Positions 37,581-46,587 of a DNA stretch of 64,000 bases are shown piece by piece. The stretch spans positions 96,001 to 160,000 of the forward strand of contig JBDXGY010000001.1 of NCBI GenBank assembly GCA_039989895.1, given 5' to 3'. The stretch's first letter is position 1. Each line of letters opens with the position of its first letter. Both the position numbers and the translations under genes were made by a program. The notes below the pieces were generated by a model. The model saw only the letters and a list, made by a program, of their open reading frames with translations, ran no database searches and was not told the DNA's origin. This stretch comes from Hyphomicrobiales bacterium (GTDB taxonomy: Bacteria; Pseudomonadota; Alphaproteobacteria; Rhizobiales; JACESI01).

Positions 37581-38030
37581 CTAGTTCACAAGTGCTTGAA
37601 TAAGCCCATCAGGTAAGCGTCTTGGTTTTCCATCTTTGTTAATAAGCACAACAATCACATCAGCTTTGGCGATAACAAGCTGATTACGTAGCATTTTTTG
37701 CTGCATCATCAACCGAGCCCCTTTGCAATCCGCGACCACAGTTTCAACAGTCAATATATCGTCAATATGACTAGGTGCGGTAAAATCAAGCGAGATACTC
37801 TTCACGATGAAATACAGCGGCTCACCAAAAAGCCCCTCTTCAAGCTTCACATGATTGATTTCTTTGAGCCGTAAAAAATCAGAGCGACCTCGCTCAAAAA
37901 AATGCAAATAACGCGCATGATAAACAACACCGGTAAAATCAGTGTCCTCAAAATAAACCCGCACAGCTAGCTCATGACCGCGCGTCGTCAATTTTCCAGC
38001 AAGGTTAGAAGGTGTGTCAGGCTGCATCAT
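37581..38030 (-). CDS. ybgC: Tol-Pal-associated acyl-CoA thioesterase YbgC
   Basis: A hotdog-fold thioesterase of 149 residues. The 4-hydroxybenzoyl-CoA-thioesterase-type active site is seen in RVYFEDTDFTGVVYHARYLH, with the nucleophilic Asp near residue 31 and the following FFERGRSDFLR. Family members hydrolyse acyl-CoA or acyl-ACP and are linked to phospholipid metabolism at the Tol-Pal complex. Two tandem ATG codons are possible starts. It begins the tol block on this strand; ruvB is often its upstream neighbour, but here ruvB is 7.5 kb away. Confidence 0.94.
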   Translation of the reverse strand: MMQPDTPSNLAGKLTTRGHELAVRVYFEDTDFTGVVYHARYLHFFERGRSDFLRLKEINHVKLEEGLFGEPLYFIVKSISLDFTAPSHIDDILTVETVVADCKGARLMMQQKMLRNQLVIAKADVIVVLINKDGKPRRLPDGLIQALVN

Positions 38031-38093
38031 AAAATCGATATAGCTTTAAAGCCTATCTTCTATCAAGTGCTCAACCATGATACGATAGAGTAT

Positions 38094-38423
38094 TCACTTA
38101 ATATCAGGCAGTTCAACACTTACTTTCATAGCGGCATACCAAGCAGCCAGGTTTTCAATATCTTCATCCTTGAGGCCTTTAGCGATAATGCTCATCTGAT
38201 GGTGTTTACGTGCACCACTGCGAAAAGCAATAAGCTGCTTTTCAATATAAAAATCGCTTTCGCCGGCCAAATTAGGTGCTTCGGGATTCACGGCTAATCC
38301 ATTTTTCCCATGGCATACATTGCACTTTAAAGCGGTTTTCTTTCCAGCCTTCAAGTCAGCGGCGTGACCAAAAATCACGCCGCCAAAGAATACCAGAAAA
38401 AAGCTAAAGATACCTTTTTTCAT
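38094..38423 (-). CDS. Small periplasmic cytochrome c
   Basis: A class I cytochrome c of 109 residues with a signal peptide (1-21, ending GHAAD) and one heme site, CNVCH, near residues 34-38. NLAGESDFYIEKQLIAFRSG and the later H-Q-M-S segment provide the likely distal methionine. It starts eight bases after the sugar-dehydrogenase stop, so it is probably that enzyme's electron acceptor, passing electrons to the respiratory chain. Confidence 0.92.
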   Translation of the reverse strand: MKKGIFSFFLVFFGGVIFGHAADLKAGKKTALKCNVCHGKNGLAVNPEAPNLAGESDFYIEKQLIAFRSGARKHHQMSIIAKGLKDEDIENLAAWYAAMKVSVELPDIK

Positions 38424-38431
38424 GATCCAGC

Positions 38432-39679
38432 CTATTTCTCATATGAGATGCGGTAAACGGCACCTGCAAGGTCATCCGACACCAAAATGGAGCCGTCTTT
38501 CAATTGCGCAACATCAACGGGGCGACCGAGATATTCGTCGTTTTCGTCTTTCCAACCTTCTGCAAAGGGAACCATTTCACCAGCAGTGCCATCTTCGTTC
38601 ACAGGAGTGAACATAACGCGGGCACCCATCGGATCTGTGCGGTTCCATGAACCATGCTGTGCAGAGAAAATGCCCCCTTTATATTTCGATGGGAACATTT
38701 TCCCTGTGTAGAACATCATGCCCAAATCAGCAGCATGCGCTGTAGTTTCAACTTGTGGATGCACAATGCCCTCAGGCGGTATTTCGTCTTTATATTCATT
38801 AGTTCGCACGGTGCCGCCACCATACCACGGGTGACCAAAATGCTGACCAGCTTCTGTTTGACGGTTCAGCTCACCTGGCGGAATGTCGTCTCCCATGCCG
38901 TCGACCTGATTATCCGTAAACCACAACTCGCCATTGGCTGGGTTGAAGTCTTGTCCTACAGAATTACGCACGCCATAGGTGTAAACCTCTTTGCCGGTTC
39001 CATCCGTATTGATACGAATGATGCCACCAATGCCCGTTTTTCTATAGAGATCCATTTTCTCTTGTGGCGCTACATTGAAGGGCTGACCAAGCGAGATATA
39101 AAGCTTCCCGTCCGGCCCCACATCGCACACACGCGTGGTGTGATTATAGCTTTCTTCATCTGCAGGTATAAGATCGCCCTTTTTCACCACGTTGAACGCA
39201 GCAACATCTGGACCTTCATAAAAATACTCAGCAGCAGGGAAAACCAACACGCGATTTTGTTCAGCAATATAAAGGAACCCGTCTTTAGAGAAACATGGGC
39301 CATTTGGAATGACGAAATCAATCGACGGGGCAAAATCTTTCACTTCATCAGCAATACGGTCTTTATTGCGATCAGTAACAGACCAGATTTTGGTTTTGCG
39401 TGTGCCAACAAAAGTAACAACGCCTTGTGGTCCAACAGCCATATTCCTTGCATCTGGCACAACAGCATAAAGGTCGATTTTAAAGCCCGCCGGCATCTTA
39501 ATTTGCTTTAATGTTTCACGAATAGCGGCAGCATTGGCTCCGCCCTGTTCAATGAATTCAAAGTCTGTAACACCCGTGGTTTTAAACTTGCTCAAAGTCT
39601 CTAAGTTATCCGCCTTAGCAGGGGATAAGGCCACAAAAGAAACTATAGCGGCAGTAAAAAGTAAATTTCGTAAAGACAT
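38432..39679 (-). CDS. PQQ-dependent sugar dehydrogenase, sorbosone-dehydrogenase type
   Basis: A periplasmic beta-propeller dehydrogenase. From the ATG at 39679 (strong GGGAGGAAA site) it has 415 residues with a signal peptide about 1-24 (LSPAKA/DNL). Recognisable family segments are PAGFKIDLYAVVPDARNMAV, KIWSVTDRNKDRIADEV, GVRNSVGQDFNPANGELWFT, HGSWNRTDPMGARVMF and GRPVDVAQLKDGSILVSDD. These match the soluble glucose/sorbosone dehydrogenase family, which oxidises aldoses with PQQ. No pqq biosynthesis genes are in the window. The natural substrate is unknown. Confidence 0.87.
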   Translation of the reverse strand: MSLRNLLFTAAIVSFVALSPAKADNLETLSKFKTTGVTDFEFIEQGGANAAAIRETLKQIKMPAGFKIDLYAVVPDARNMAVGPQGVVTFVGTRKTKIWSVTDRNKDRIADEVKDFAPSIDFVIPNGPCFSKDGFLYIAEQNRVLVFPAAEYFYEGPDVAAFNVVKKGDLIPADEESYNHTTRVCDVGPDGKLYISLGQPFNVAPQEKMDLYRKTGIGGIIRINTDGTGKEVYTYGVRNSVGQDFNPANGELWFTDNQVDGMGDDIPPGELNRQTEAGQHFGHPWYGGGTVRTNEYKDEIPPEGIVHPQVETTAHAADLGMMFYTGKMFPSKYKGGIFSAQHGSWNRTDPMGARVMFTPVNEDGTAGEMVPFAEGWKDENDEYLGRPVDVAQLKDGSILVSDDLAGAVYRISYEK

Positions 39680-39946
39680 TGTATTTCCTCCCAAAAATTG
39701 CATTTCTTTATATTATATATCAGCAGTAAATTTGGGCACTTATAGTAAAATTTGAACAATGCCACATCACTACAATATCTATATTATTCAACTTTTGAAT
39801 TTATTCAAACGATTAATGATAAAAACTAAAAACGACCGATTTATAACTACTAGAATAAACATATAATCTCAGTTTTTATCATGTGCGGCACTGCCCTATT
39901 ACATAGCTAACCTTAGGAGTGCGCACTAATATTGGCGCCATCTATT
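39680..39946. other. AT-rich intergenic region without a recognisable gene
   Basis: This forms most of the 465-bp gap between the divergent dehydrogenase and thiO genes. It is AT-rich, has no convincing reading frame and no clear repeat. It presumably holds the dehydrogenase promoter on the minus strand. Confidence 0.5.
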
Positions 39947-39975
39947 CTTGACATTGTCACATGAATAGATAGGTT
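39947..39975 (+). promoter_or_regulatory. Possible housekeeping promoter of the thiamine operon
   Basis: CTTGACA (39947-39953) is a good -35 element; TAGGTT at 39970-39975, about 16-17 bases later, is a weak -10. Transcription from it would begin just before the TPP riboswitch. Confidence 0.4.
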
Positions 39976-39987
39976 CAGAGCAATCGA

Positions 39988-40078
39988 GGAGAGTCCCGGG
40001 TTAAGGGTTCTGAGAGGCGGTTACATTCCACCGCGATCCTTAATACCTGATCCAGATGATGCTGGCGAAGGGACGATG
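39988..40078 (+). promoter_or_regulatory. TPP riboswitch (THI element)
   Basis: The thi-box is clear: a P1 stem GTCCC/GGGAC (39992-39996 with 40070-40074), the invariant CTGAGA at 40010-40015, a variable P3a hairpin GGCGG/CCGCG, then ACCTGATCCAGATGATGCTG and GCGAAGGGA closing the TPP pocket. It ends about 66 bases before the thiO start, leaving room for an expression platform that hides the ribosome-binding site or ends transcription. High TPP should turn the operon off. Confidence 0.95.
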
Positions 40079-40144
40079 TGCTCATTGGATGCTTGCATCT
40101 GCACCGCGCCTTTTCGCCCATCATAATTTAATGGAACGCTTTAG

Positions 40145-41185
40145 ATGGGCGCACAAACAAAATCGATCAAAATCATTGGTGCGGGCGTCGCAGGACTAAC
40201 CCTTGCCGCTGAGCTTGTGGAATACGGTTGCGCGGTCAGCGTCTACGACAAAGGCGATCACATCGGCGCCAGCTCTTGCTCTTGGTATGCTGGCGGCATG
40301 TTGGCACCATGGTGCGAGCGTGAGAGCGCCGAAGAACCCGTCGCCCGTCTCGGCTGTGAGGCAGCAGGATGGTGGCAAGAACGGGTTGGCGATGTGGTCC
40401 ATAAAGGCTCGCTCATTGTAGCTCAACCGCGCGATATGGCAGACCTCACCCGCTTTGCCCGCCGCACAGAAAACTATGAATGGATTGATGGCGCGCGCAT
40501 TGCCGAGCTTGAGCCTCACCTTGAAGGCCGCTTCAACAAAGCGCTCTATTTTCCAAGTGAAGCGCATTTAAACCCACGCGATGCCATGACCTCGCTCAGT
40601 GATTATGTTCAGGAAAAAGGTGCGCATCTGCATTTTAAGGCCGATGGCTTTGATGCTGAAAAGACCGACATCACCATAGATACCCGTGGCCTCAGTGCTC
40701 GCGACGCTCTAAAAGACTTGCGCGGTGTGAAGGGTGAAATGCTGATCATTCGCTCAGATGAAATCAGTCTTGCACGTCCCGTCAGAATGCTGCATCCCCG
40801 CATTCCGCTTTACATTGTGCCCCGCGCTGATGGTCACTTCATGGTTGGCGCAACCATGATAGAAAGCGGCGAGCGAGGCCGCATCACAGCGCGTTCCATG
40901 ATCGAGCTGCTCTCTTCAGCCTACGCCCTTCATCCTGTATTTGGCGAAGCAGAGATTGTCGAAATCGGCACGGACGTGCGCCCTGCCTTCCCTGACAATC
41001 TACCCCGCATCATCTTGCAAAACGGCACCTATTATATCAACGGTCTTTATCGCCATGGCTTCCTACTAGCGCCAGCGATGGCCCGCATGATGCGGGAAGT
41101 CCTCTTAGAAGGAACCACACCAGAATGCTATTTCAACTTGGGAGACATAGGCAATGAAGCTTATCGTCAACGGGCAACCGCTTGA
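40145..41185 (+). CDS. thiO: Glycine oxidase ThiO
   Basis: An FAD enzyme that oxidises glycine to the imine (dehydroglycine) used for the thiazole ring of thiamine. A protein of 346 residues with the N-terminal dinucleotide motif IIGAGVAGLTLAAELVEYG (10-28) and the DAO-family segments SSCSWYAGGMLAPWCERE, RPVRMLHPRIPLYIVPR, MVGATMIESG and NGLYRHGFLLAPAMA. It is the first gene after the TPP riboswitch. Its 3' end overlaps thiS by 32 bases. Confidence 0.95.
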   Translation: MGAQTKSIKIIGAGVAGLTLAAELVEYGCAVSVYDKGDHIGASSCSWYAGGMLAPWCERESAEEPVARLGCEAAGWWQERVGDVVHKGSLIVAQPRDMADLTRFARRTENYEWIDGARIAELEPHLEGRFNKALYFPSEAHLNPRDAMTSLSDYVQEKGAHLHFKADGFDAEKTDITIDTRGLSARDALKDLRGVKGEMLIIRSDEISLARPVRMLHPRIPLYIVPRADGHFMVGATMIESGERGRITARSMIELLSSAYALHPVFGEAEIVEIGTDVRPAFPDNLPRIILQNGTYYINGLYRHGFLLAPAMARMMREVLLEGTTPECYFNLGDIGNEAYRQRATA

Positions 41186-41351
41186 AGCAAGAGCGGTAAC
41201 CCTTACCGCTTTGCTGAATGAACTAGGCTATGAAAACGCGACCATTGCGACCGCCGTCAATGGTGACTTTGTGCCAGCCTCATTTCGCGCAGATACAAAG
41301 GTGAATGATAATGACCGCATCGAAATTTTAGCCCCAATGAAGGGTGGATGA
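41154..41351 (+). CDS. thiS: Thiamine sulfur-carrier protein ThiS
   Basis: A ubiquitin-like carrier of 65 residues whose C-terminal Gly-Gly is adenylated and thiocarboxylated to donate sulfur to the thiazole ring. It starts [11 protein letters not shown] and ends LAPMKGG, the expected double-glycine tail. The ATG lies inside thiO and the stop overlaps the thiG start, so all three are translationally coupled. Confidence 0.95.
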   Translation: MKLIVNGQPLEARAVTLTALLNELGYENATIATAVNGDFVPASFRADTKVNDNDRIEILAPMKGG

Positions 41352-42121
41352 TGGTTACCTTCTACGACACATCTGTCTCATCACGCTTTATGCTTGGTAC
41401 ATCGCTTTATCCCTCGCCTGCGATTATGTGTGATGCCATCCGTGAGAGCGGATCACAAATTATCACCGTCTCCCTGCGCCGTGAATCTGGCGCCCAAAAA
41501 GAGGGCCAAGATTTTTGGGGCATCATCAAAGAGCTGGGCGCAAAAGTATTACCCAACACGGCTGGGTGCCACACCGCAAAAGAGGCGATCACCACCGCCC
41601 TCATGGCGCGTGAAGTCTTCGGCACACCGTGGATTAAACTCGAAGTCATTGGCGAAGCGGACACCTTGCAGCCCGATGTCTTTGGCCTTGTGGAAGCCGC
41701 CCGTGAACTCAACAGTCAAGGCTTTCAGGTTTTCCCCTATACAACGGATGATCTGGTCGTAGCAGAACGCCTGCTTGAGGCGGGGTGTGAAGTGCTTATG
41801 CCATGGGGTGCGCCCATTGGCTCGGGGCGCGGCATCAACAATCGCTTTGCGCTTAGTGCTATGCGCGCCCATTTTCCCGATACCCCACTGGTCATTGACG
41901 CAGGGCTTGGCAAACCATCACACGCAGCAGAAGCCATGGAGCTTGGCTATGATGCCATCCTTCTCAACACCGCTGTTGCCAAAGCAGGCGATCCTGTTTT
42001 AATGGCCAAAGCCTTCGCGCTGGCGATTGATGCTGGTCGCATGGCCTATGAAGCAGACCCCATGGAACCGCGCGATATGGCGGCTCCTTCTACCCCCGTT
42101 CTAGGCAAGGCTTTTTTATAA
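41348..42121 (+). CDS. thiG: Thiazole synthase ThiG
   Basis: A TIM-barrel enzyme that joins deoxyxylulose phosphate, dehydroglycine and ThiS thiocarboxylate into the thiazole. A protein of 257 residues, with Schiff-base Lys97 in [17 protein letters not shown], and the signatures [30 protein letters not shown] and [20 protein letters not shown]. Two tandem ATG codons overlap the thiS stop. The thiE start follows with no spacer. Confidence 0.97.
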   Translation: MMVTFYDTSVSSRFMLGTSLYPSPAIMCDAIRESGSQIITVSLRRESGAQKEGQDFWGIIKELGAKVLPNTAGCHTAKEAITTALMAREVFGTPWIKLEVIGEADTLQPDVFGLVEAARELNSQGFQVFPYTTDDLVVAERLLEAGCEVLMPWGAPIGSGRGINNRFALSAMRAHFPDTPLVIDAGLGKPSHAAEAMELGYDAILLNTAVAKAGDPVLMAKAFALAIDAGRMAYEADPMEPRDMAAPSTPVLGKAFL

Positions 42122-42736
42122 ATGAAACTCGACCCCTTCTACCCCATCGTGGATAATGCCGATTGGCTGACACGGCTTTTGCCTTTGGGCGTCAAACTCG
42201 TGCAACTGCGCATGAAAGATCGCCATGGCGCGGTGCCCGATGAAGTGACACAGCGCCTTGAGATCATCCGCGCCCGCGATTTATGCGACGAGTTTAACTG
42301 CCAGCTTATCGTCAATGATTTCTGGCAAATCGCGATTGATGAAAAATGCAATTATATCCATCTTGGGCAAGAAGATCTCGATGAGGCTGACATGAAAGCT
42401 ATTCGAAAAGCAGGCATCAAGGTTGGCATTTCCACCCATGACGACGATGAGCTAGAACGCGCCCTCACATATGACCCTGACTATGTTGCGCTTGGCCCGA
42501 TATACCCAACCATTTTGAAAGCCATGAAATGGAACCCGCAAGGCTTAGAAAAAATCACGCGTTGGAAAAAGCGCATCGGCACCACTCCCCTGTGCGCCAT
42601 CGGCGGGCTTAATCTTGACCGGCTTGATGGCGTGATAAATGCCGGCGCAGACATCGCATCAGTGGTGACCGATATCACGTTCAATGAAAATCCTGAGGCG
42701 CGGTGTAGCGAGTGGATTGAGCGGACGAGGAAATGA
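42122..42736 (+). CDS. thiE: Thiamine-phosphate synthase ThiE
   Basis: Condenses the pyrimidine and thiazole units to thiamine phosphate. A TIM barrel of 204 residues with VKLVQLRMKDR, QLIVNDFWQIAIDEKCNYIH, HLGQEDLD, YVALGPIYPT and PLCAIGGLN, all standard ThiE motifs. The start abuts the thiG stop, and its stop overlaps the photolyase ATG by four bases. thiC and thiD are not in this window, so the pyrimidine branch is encoded elsewhere. Confidence 0.95.
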   Translation: MKLDPFYPIVDNADWLTRLLPLGVKLVQLRMKDRHGAVPDEVTQRLEIIRARDLCDEFNCQLIVNDFWQIAIDEKCNYIHLGQEDLDEADMKAIRKAGIKVGISTHDDDELERALTYDPDYVALGPIYPTILKAMKWNPQGLEKITRWKKRIGTTPLCAIGGLNLDRLDGVINAGADIASVVTDITFNENPEARCSEWIERTRK

Positions 42737-44193
42737 CCCCTTCTGACAATAGCGCTCCATGCCTTTTTTGGTTTCGCGAAGATTTGCGCCTCAAAGATAA
42801 TCCCGCCCTTCATGCCGCCATTGAAAACGGCCAACCTCTCATTTGCCTTTTTATTTATGATGAAAAAAGCGAAGCACCATGGGCTGCTGGCGGGGCCAGA
42901 AAATGGTGGCTTCACCATTCACTCAACTCACTGAAAAGCGATATTGAAGCACTTGGCAGTAGGCTGACGTTGCTCGCTGGCTCTCAAGAATATCTCATTC
43001 CTGACATTGTTGAAAAAACCGGGGCAACCCACGTCTATTGGACGCGCCGATATAGTCCCTCTCAAATAGAAATAGATAAGCGAATTAAAGCCACGCTAGA
43101 AGCCAAAGACATCAGTGTCACCAGCATGAATGGGCGCTTGCTGCATGAGCCTTGGCATTTCAAAACAGGGTCTGGACAGTCCTATCGTGTGTTCACCCCG
43201 CTTTGGAAGGCCATGAAAGCGCGTGGCACGGTTCGAGAAGCAATCAAATCAGCTGACTCAATGACATGCGCAAAGCATTCCTTGCAATCACTCGAATTAG
43301 AGGAGCTGGACCTTCTACCAACATCACCCAATTGGGCTGAGGATTTTTCATCACAATGGCAACCCGGAGAAGCAGGGGCACAGCAAAGATTAGCGCGCTT
43401 TATCACTGACGCGGCCGCTCATTACCGTGATGCAAGAAACCGTCCAGACAAACTGGGCACATCAGGCCTATCTCCCCATTTGCATCACGGTGAAATCAGC
43501 CCTGTTCAAATTTGGCACGCCATCAAATTCGCTGTTGATGCTGGTGACATTCCCTTAGATCAGGCGGATGTGTTTTTGTCAGAAATCGCATGGCGCGAAT
43601 TTTCATATGTGCTGCTGTTTCATAATCCAGACATGCTGACCAAAGAAATAAACCCCAAGTTTAGCGCTTTTCCATGGCGCCAAGACAGCACCAAACTACA
43701 AGCTTGGCAGAGGGGCCAAACCGGCTATCCCATTGTCGATGCGGGTATGCGTGAACTATGGCAAACAGGCTGGATGCATAACCGTGTGCGCATGATTGTT
43801 GGCAGCTTTTTGGTCAAGCACCTTTTGATTGATTGGCGTGATGGCATGGCATGGTTTTGGGACACATTGCTTGATGCTGATATTGGGGCGAACACAGCGA
43901 GCTGGCAATGGATTGCTGGCTGCGGTGCTGATGCCGCCCCCTATTTTCGTATTTTCAATCCGATGCTTCAAGGCGCAAAATTCGACCCAAACGGTGACTA
44001 CATCAGGCGCTTTGTTCCCGAACTGGAAAAGCTACCCAACAAATATCTCAATGAACCATGGGAAGCGTCGACAGCTATTTTAAAGGAAGCAGGCATTGTC
44101 TTAGATGACACTTATCCGCACCCAATCGTGGATCACAAAAAAGCGCGTGATCTTGCACTAACAGCCTATCAAAGAACGAAGTCCCCTCTCTAG
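42733..44193 (+). CDS. phrB: Deoxyribodipyrimidine photolyase
   Basis: Light-driven repair of cyclobutane pyrimidine dimers. A protein of 486 residues: N-terminal antenna domain beginning LFWFREDLRLKDNPAL, and a C-terminal FAD domain with FLSEIAWREFSYVLLFHNPD, TGYPIVDAGMRELWQTGWMH, NRVRMIVGSFLVKHLLIDWR and the tail of the flavin pocket NTASWQWIAGCGADAAPYFR. These fit class I photolyases. The start overlaps thiE, so it is probably translated from the thiamine operon mRNA, an unusual placement. Confidence 0.96.
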   Translation: MTPSDNSAPCLFWFREDLRLKDNPALHAAIENGQPLICLFIYDEKSEAPWAAGGARKWWLHHSLNSLKSDIEALGSRLTLLAGSQEYLIPDIVEKTGATHVYWTRRYSPSQIEIDKRIKATLEAKDISVTSMNGRLLHEPWHFKTGSGQSYRVFTPLWKAMKARGTVREAIKSADSMTCAKHSLQSLELEELDLLPTSPNWAEDFSSQWQPGEAGAQQRLARFITDAAAHYRDARNRPDKLGTSGLSPHLHHGEISPVQIWHAIKFAVDAGDIPLDQADVFLSEIAWREFSYVLLFHNPDMLTKEINPKFSAFPWRQDSTKLQAWQRGQTGYPIVDAGMRELWQTGWMHNRVRMIVGSFLVKHLLIDWRDGMAWFWDTLLDADIGANTASWQWIAGCGADAAPYFRIFNPMLQGAKFDPNGDYIRRFVPELEKLPNKYLNEPWEASTAILKEAGIVLDDTYPHPIVDHKKARDLALTAYQRTKSPL

Positions 44194-44298
44194 TCCGGCC
44201 ATTTAATTACCATAGCTATGACTATTGACTAGTAAGGCAGAAAATAGCTAACCAGTCAGTAATATTATTATCATTTTATCGATCATATCGGAATCATC

Positions 44299-45450
44299 AT
44301 GCGGCTTAAAGATTGCCATAATTTTCAAGACTTCAGACGACTTGCACAACGCCGCCTACCTAGCCCGATTTTCAACTATATTGATGGCGGGGCAGATGAT
44401 GAAAAAACCTATCAGCAAAATACTCTGTCTTTTGATACATGCGATCTCGTGCCCAATGTTCTGGCAGGCGTAAAAGACATCGATATGTCCGTGACAGTCA
44501 TGGGGCAAAAATTAGACATGCCTCTCTATTGTTCTCCCACAGCACTACAACGCTTGTTCCATCACAAAGGGGAACATGCGGTTGCGGCCGCTGCCGAAAA
44601 ATTTGGAACCATGTTTGGTGTTTCATCCCTCGGCACAGTTAGTCTTGCTGACGTTCGCAAGAAACACAGCAATCCTCAATGCTATCAATTTTACTTTCAC
44701 AAAGATCGCGGCCTAAACAAAGCCATGATGCAAAGTGCAAAAGAGGCTGGCGTCGAAGTGATGATGTTGACTGTCGACTCCATCACCGGCGGCAACCGAG
44801 AGCGCGACTTGCGCACGGGCTTTTCAATTCCCTTTAAATTAACGCTTGGTGGCATGCTGCAGTTTGCGATCAAGCCAATGTGGGGCATAAATTATGTCAC
44901 TCACGAAAAATTTTCTCTGCCACAATTGGATAACCGCGTCGATATGAGCGGCGGCGCGCTTTCAATCGGTCGTTATTTTTCAGAAATGCTCGATCCATCC
45001 ATGACATGGGATGATGTGGCTGAGATGGTCAAAGAATGGGACGGTCAGTTTTGCCTCAAAGGTATTATGAGCGTTGCTGATGCTAAAAGAGCAGTTGAAA
45101 TTGGCTGTACAGGCATTGTCTTATCCAACCATGGTGGCAGGCAGCTTGATGGATCGCGCACACCATTTGACCAGCTAGAAGAAATCGTCAATGCAGTCGG
45201 CGACAAGATTGACGTTATTATGGATAGCGGCATTCAGCGCGGGACCCATGTGTTAAAAGCCTTGTCACTGGGTGCAAAGGCTGTTGGTGGCGGGCGGTTC
45301 TATCTATATCCGCTGGCGGCAGCTGGCCAACCGGGTGTTGAGCGTGCATTGCATCTCATGCGTGCGGAAATCGAGCGAGATATGAGATTAATGGGGTGTG
45401 ATTCAGTTGCTCAATTGTCTCGCGATAATCTTCGTTTTAGAAACTGCTAA
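44299..45450 (+). CDS. lldD: FMN-dependent L-lactate dehydrogenase / alpha-hydroxy-acid oxidase
   Basis: Oxidises L-lactate or a related 2-hydroxy acid, passing electrons to the quinone pool or to oxygen. A TIM-barrel flavoprotein of 383 residues with FNYIDGGADDEKTY near the N-terminus, the FMN-phosphate segment VIMDSGIQRGTHVLKALSLG and the catalytic His-Gly-Gly-Arg in VLSNHGGRQLDGSRTPFDQL. The family also includes glycolate oxidase and mandelate dehydrogenase, so substrate is inferred. The gene is separated by 105 bases from phrB and is convergent with ruvB. Confidence 0.9.
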   Translation: MRLKDCHNFQDFRRLAQRRLPSPIFNYIDGGADDEKTYQQNTLSFDTCDLVPNVLAGVKDIDMSVTVMGQKLDMPLYCSPTALQRLFHHKGEHAVAAAAEKFGTMFGVSSLGTVSLADVRKKHSNPQCYQFYFHKDRGLNKAMMQSAKEAGVEVMMLTVDSITGGNRERDLRTGFSIPFKLTLGGMLQFAIKPMWGINYVTHEKFSLPQLDNRVDMSGGALSIGRYFSEMLDPSMTWDDVAEMVKEWDGQFCLKGIMSVADAKRAVEIGCTGIVLSNHGGRQLDGSRTPFDQLEEIVNAVGDKIDVIMDSGIQRGTHVLKALSLGAKAVGGGRFYLYPLAAAGQPGVERALHLMRAEIERDMRLMGCDSVAQLSRDNLRFRNC

Positions 45451-45473
45451 TCTGGGTTTCAAGGGCATCGGCG

Positions 45474-45528
45474 CTTGTCTTTTTAAAGTGCTAACGTTCA
45501 GCGCTTAGTTTCAAAATATTTAGACAAG
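45474..45528. repeat. Nested inverted repeats between lldD and ruvB
   Basis: The outer arms CTTGTCT (45474-45480) and AGACAAG (45522-45528) enclose an inner stem AAGTGCT (45486-45492) with AGCGCTT (45500-45506). It lies in the 90-bp gap between convergent genes and is a candidate two-way transcription stop. Confidence 0.45.
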
Positions 45529-45540
45529 ACAACGTGCAAA

Positions 45541-46587
45541 CTATTCAACACCATCGTCCTCTTGGAACAATCCCATTTGATGCACGGCTCCACCTTCTGG
45601 CACAGCAAGGCCCATATGTGTAAACGCGAGCGGGGTGAGTAACCGCCCGCGCGGGGTTCGTTGCACAAAGCCTTGTTGAATAAGATAAGGCTCCACAATC
45701 TCTTCCACCGCATCGCGTGGTTCTGAAAGAGCGGCAGCAATGGTCTCAATCCCAACAGGGCCACCGCCAAAGTTCATCGCGATTTGATTAAGATAGCGCT
45801 TATCCAGCGCATCAAGCCCGCGATCATCCACATCAAGACGGCGCAGCGCCTTATCAGCAATCTCGCGTGTGATTTCTGTTTCCCCATCAAAGATCGCAAA
45901 GTCACGCACCCGACGCAACAAGCGCCCTGCGATACGCGGTGTCCCACGTGAGCGCCGCGCAACTTCCCTCGCGCCATCTGCTGTCATGCCGATGCCCATA
46001 ATGCGCGCCCCACGAACAACGATGCTTTCCAATTCTTCCACGGTATAAAAATTAAGCCGGATTGGAATGCCAAACCGATCACGCAATGGGGTGGTGAGAA
46101 GGCCAAGGCGTGTGGTGGCGGCGACAAGCGTAAATTTAGCCAGATCAATTTTGACGGAACGCGCTGCCGGTCCCTCCCCGATAATCAGATCAAGCTGAAA
46201 ATCTTCCATCGCGGGATACAAAATTTCTTCAACCGCAGGATTAAGCCTATGGATCTCATCAATGAAGAGGACGTCATTTTCTTCCAAGTTTGTGAGCAAA
46301 GCTGCCAGATCACCAGATTTGGCAATCACAGGGCCAGAGGTAGAGCGAAAATTAACACCAAGCTCCCGCGCCACAATCTGCGCCAGTGTCGTCTTTCCAA
46401 GACCGGGCGGACCGACAAACAACACATGATCCAAGGCTTCACCACGTGATTTCGCGGCGCCAATAAAAACTTTTAGGTTTTCACGCGCTTCTTTTTGACC
46501 GGTAAACTCATCAATCGCCAAAGGGCGAATTGAGGTGTCGTCGTCCTCACGAAGTTCAGGGGTTATGATGCGCTCAGAATCACTCAT
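45541..46587 (-). CDS. ruvB: Holliday junction branch-migration helicase RuvB
   Basis: An AAA+ motor that drives Holliday-junction migration with RuvA. A protein of 348 residues with the usual N-terminus [19 protein letters not shown], Walker A GPPGLGKT (59-66), Walker [12 protein letters not shown], sensor segment [20 protein letters not shown] and the C-terminal winged helix with [10 protein letters not shown] and [11 protein letters not shown]. It overlaps the preceding membrane-protein gene by four bases. Confidence 0.98.
   Translation of the reverse strand: MSDSERIITPELREDDDTSIRPLAIDEFTGQKEARENLKVFIGAAKSRGEALDHVLFVGPPGLGKTTLAQIVARELGVNFRSTSGPVIAKSGDLAALLTNLEENDVLFIDEIHRLNPAVEEILYPAMEDFQLDLIIGEGPAARSVKIDLAKFTLVAATTRLGLLTTPLRDRFGIPIRLNFYTVEELESIVVRGARIMGIGMTADGAREVARRSRGTPRIAGRLLRRVRDFAIFDGETEITREIADKALRRLDVDDRGLDALDKRYLNQIAMNFGGGPVGIETIAAALSEPRDAVEEIVEPYLIQQGFVQRTPRGRLLTPLAFTHMGLAVPEGGAVHQMGLFQEDDGVE

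Noticed and set aside
38654..39511. A 285-residue plus-strand frame opposite the sugar dehydrogenase
   Set aside because: It is entirely antisense to a well-conserved gene with no recognisable domain, so it is treated as a chance frame.
38094..45450. Genomic island or mobile element between ybgC and ruvB
   Set aside because: No integrase, transposase, tRNA, flanking direct repeats or obvious change in codon style was seen. Genes are housekeeping-like.
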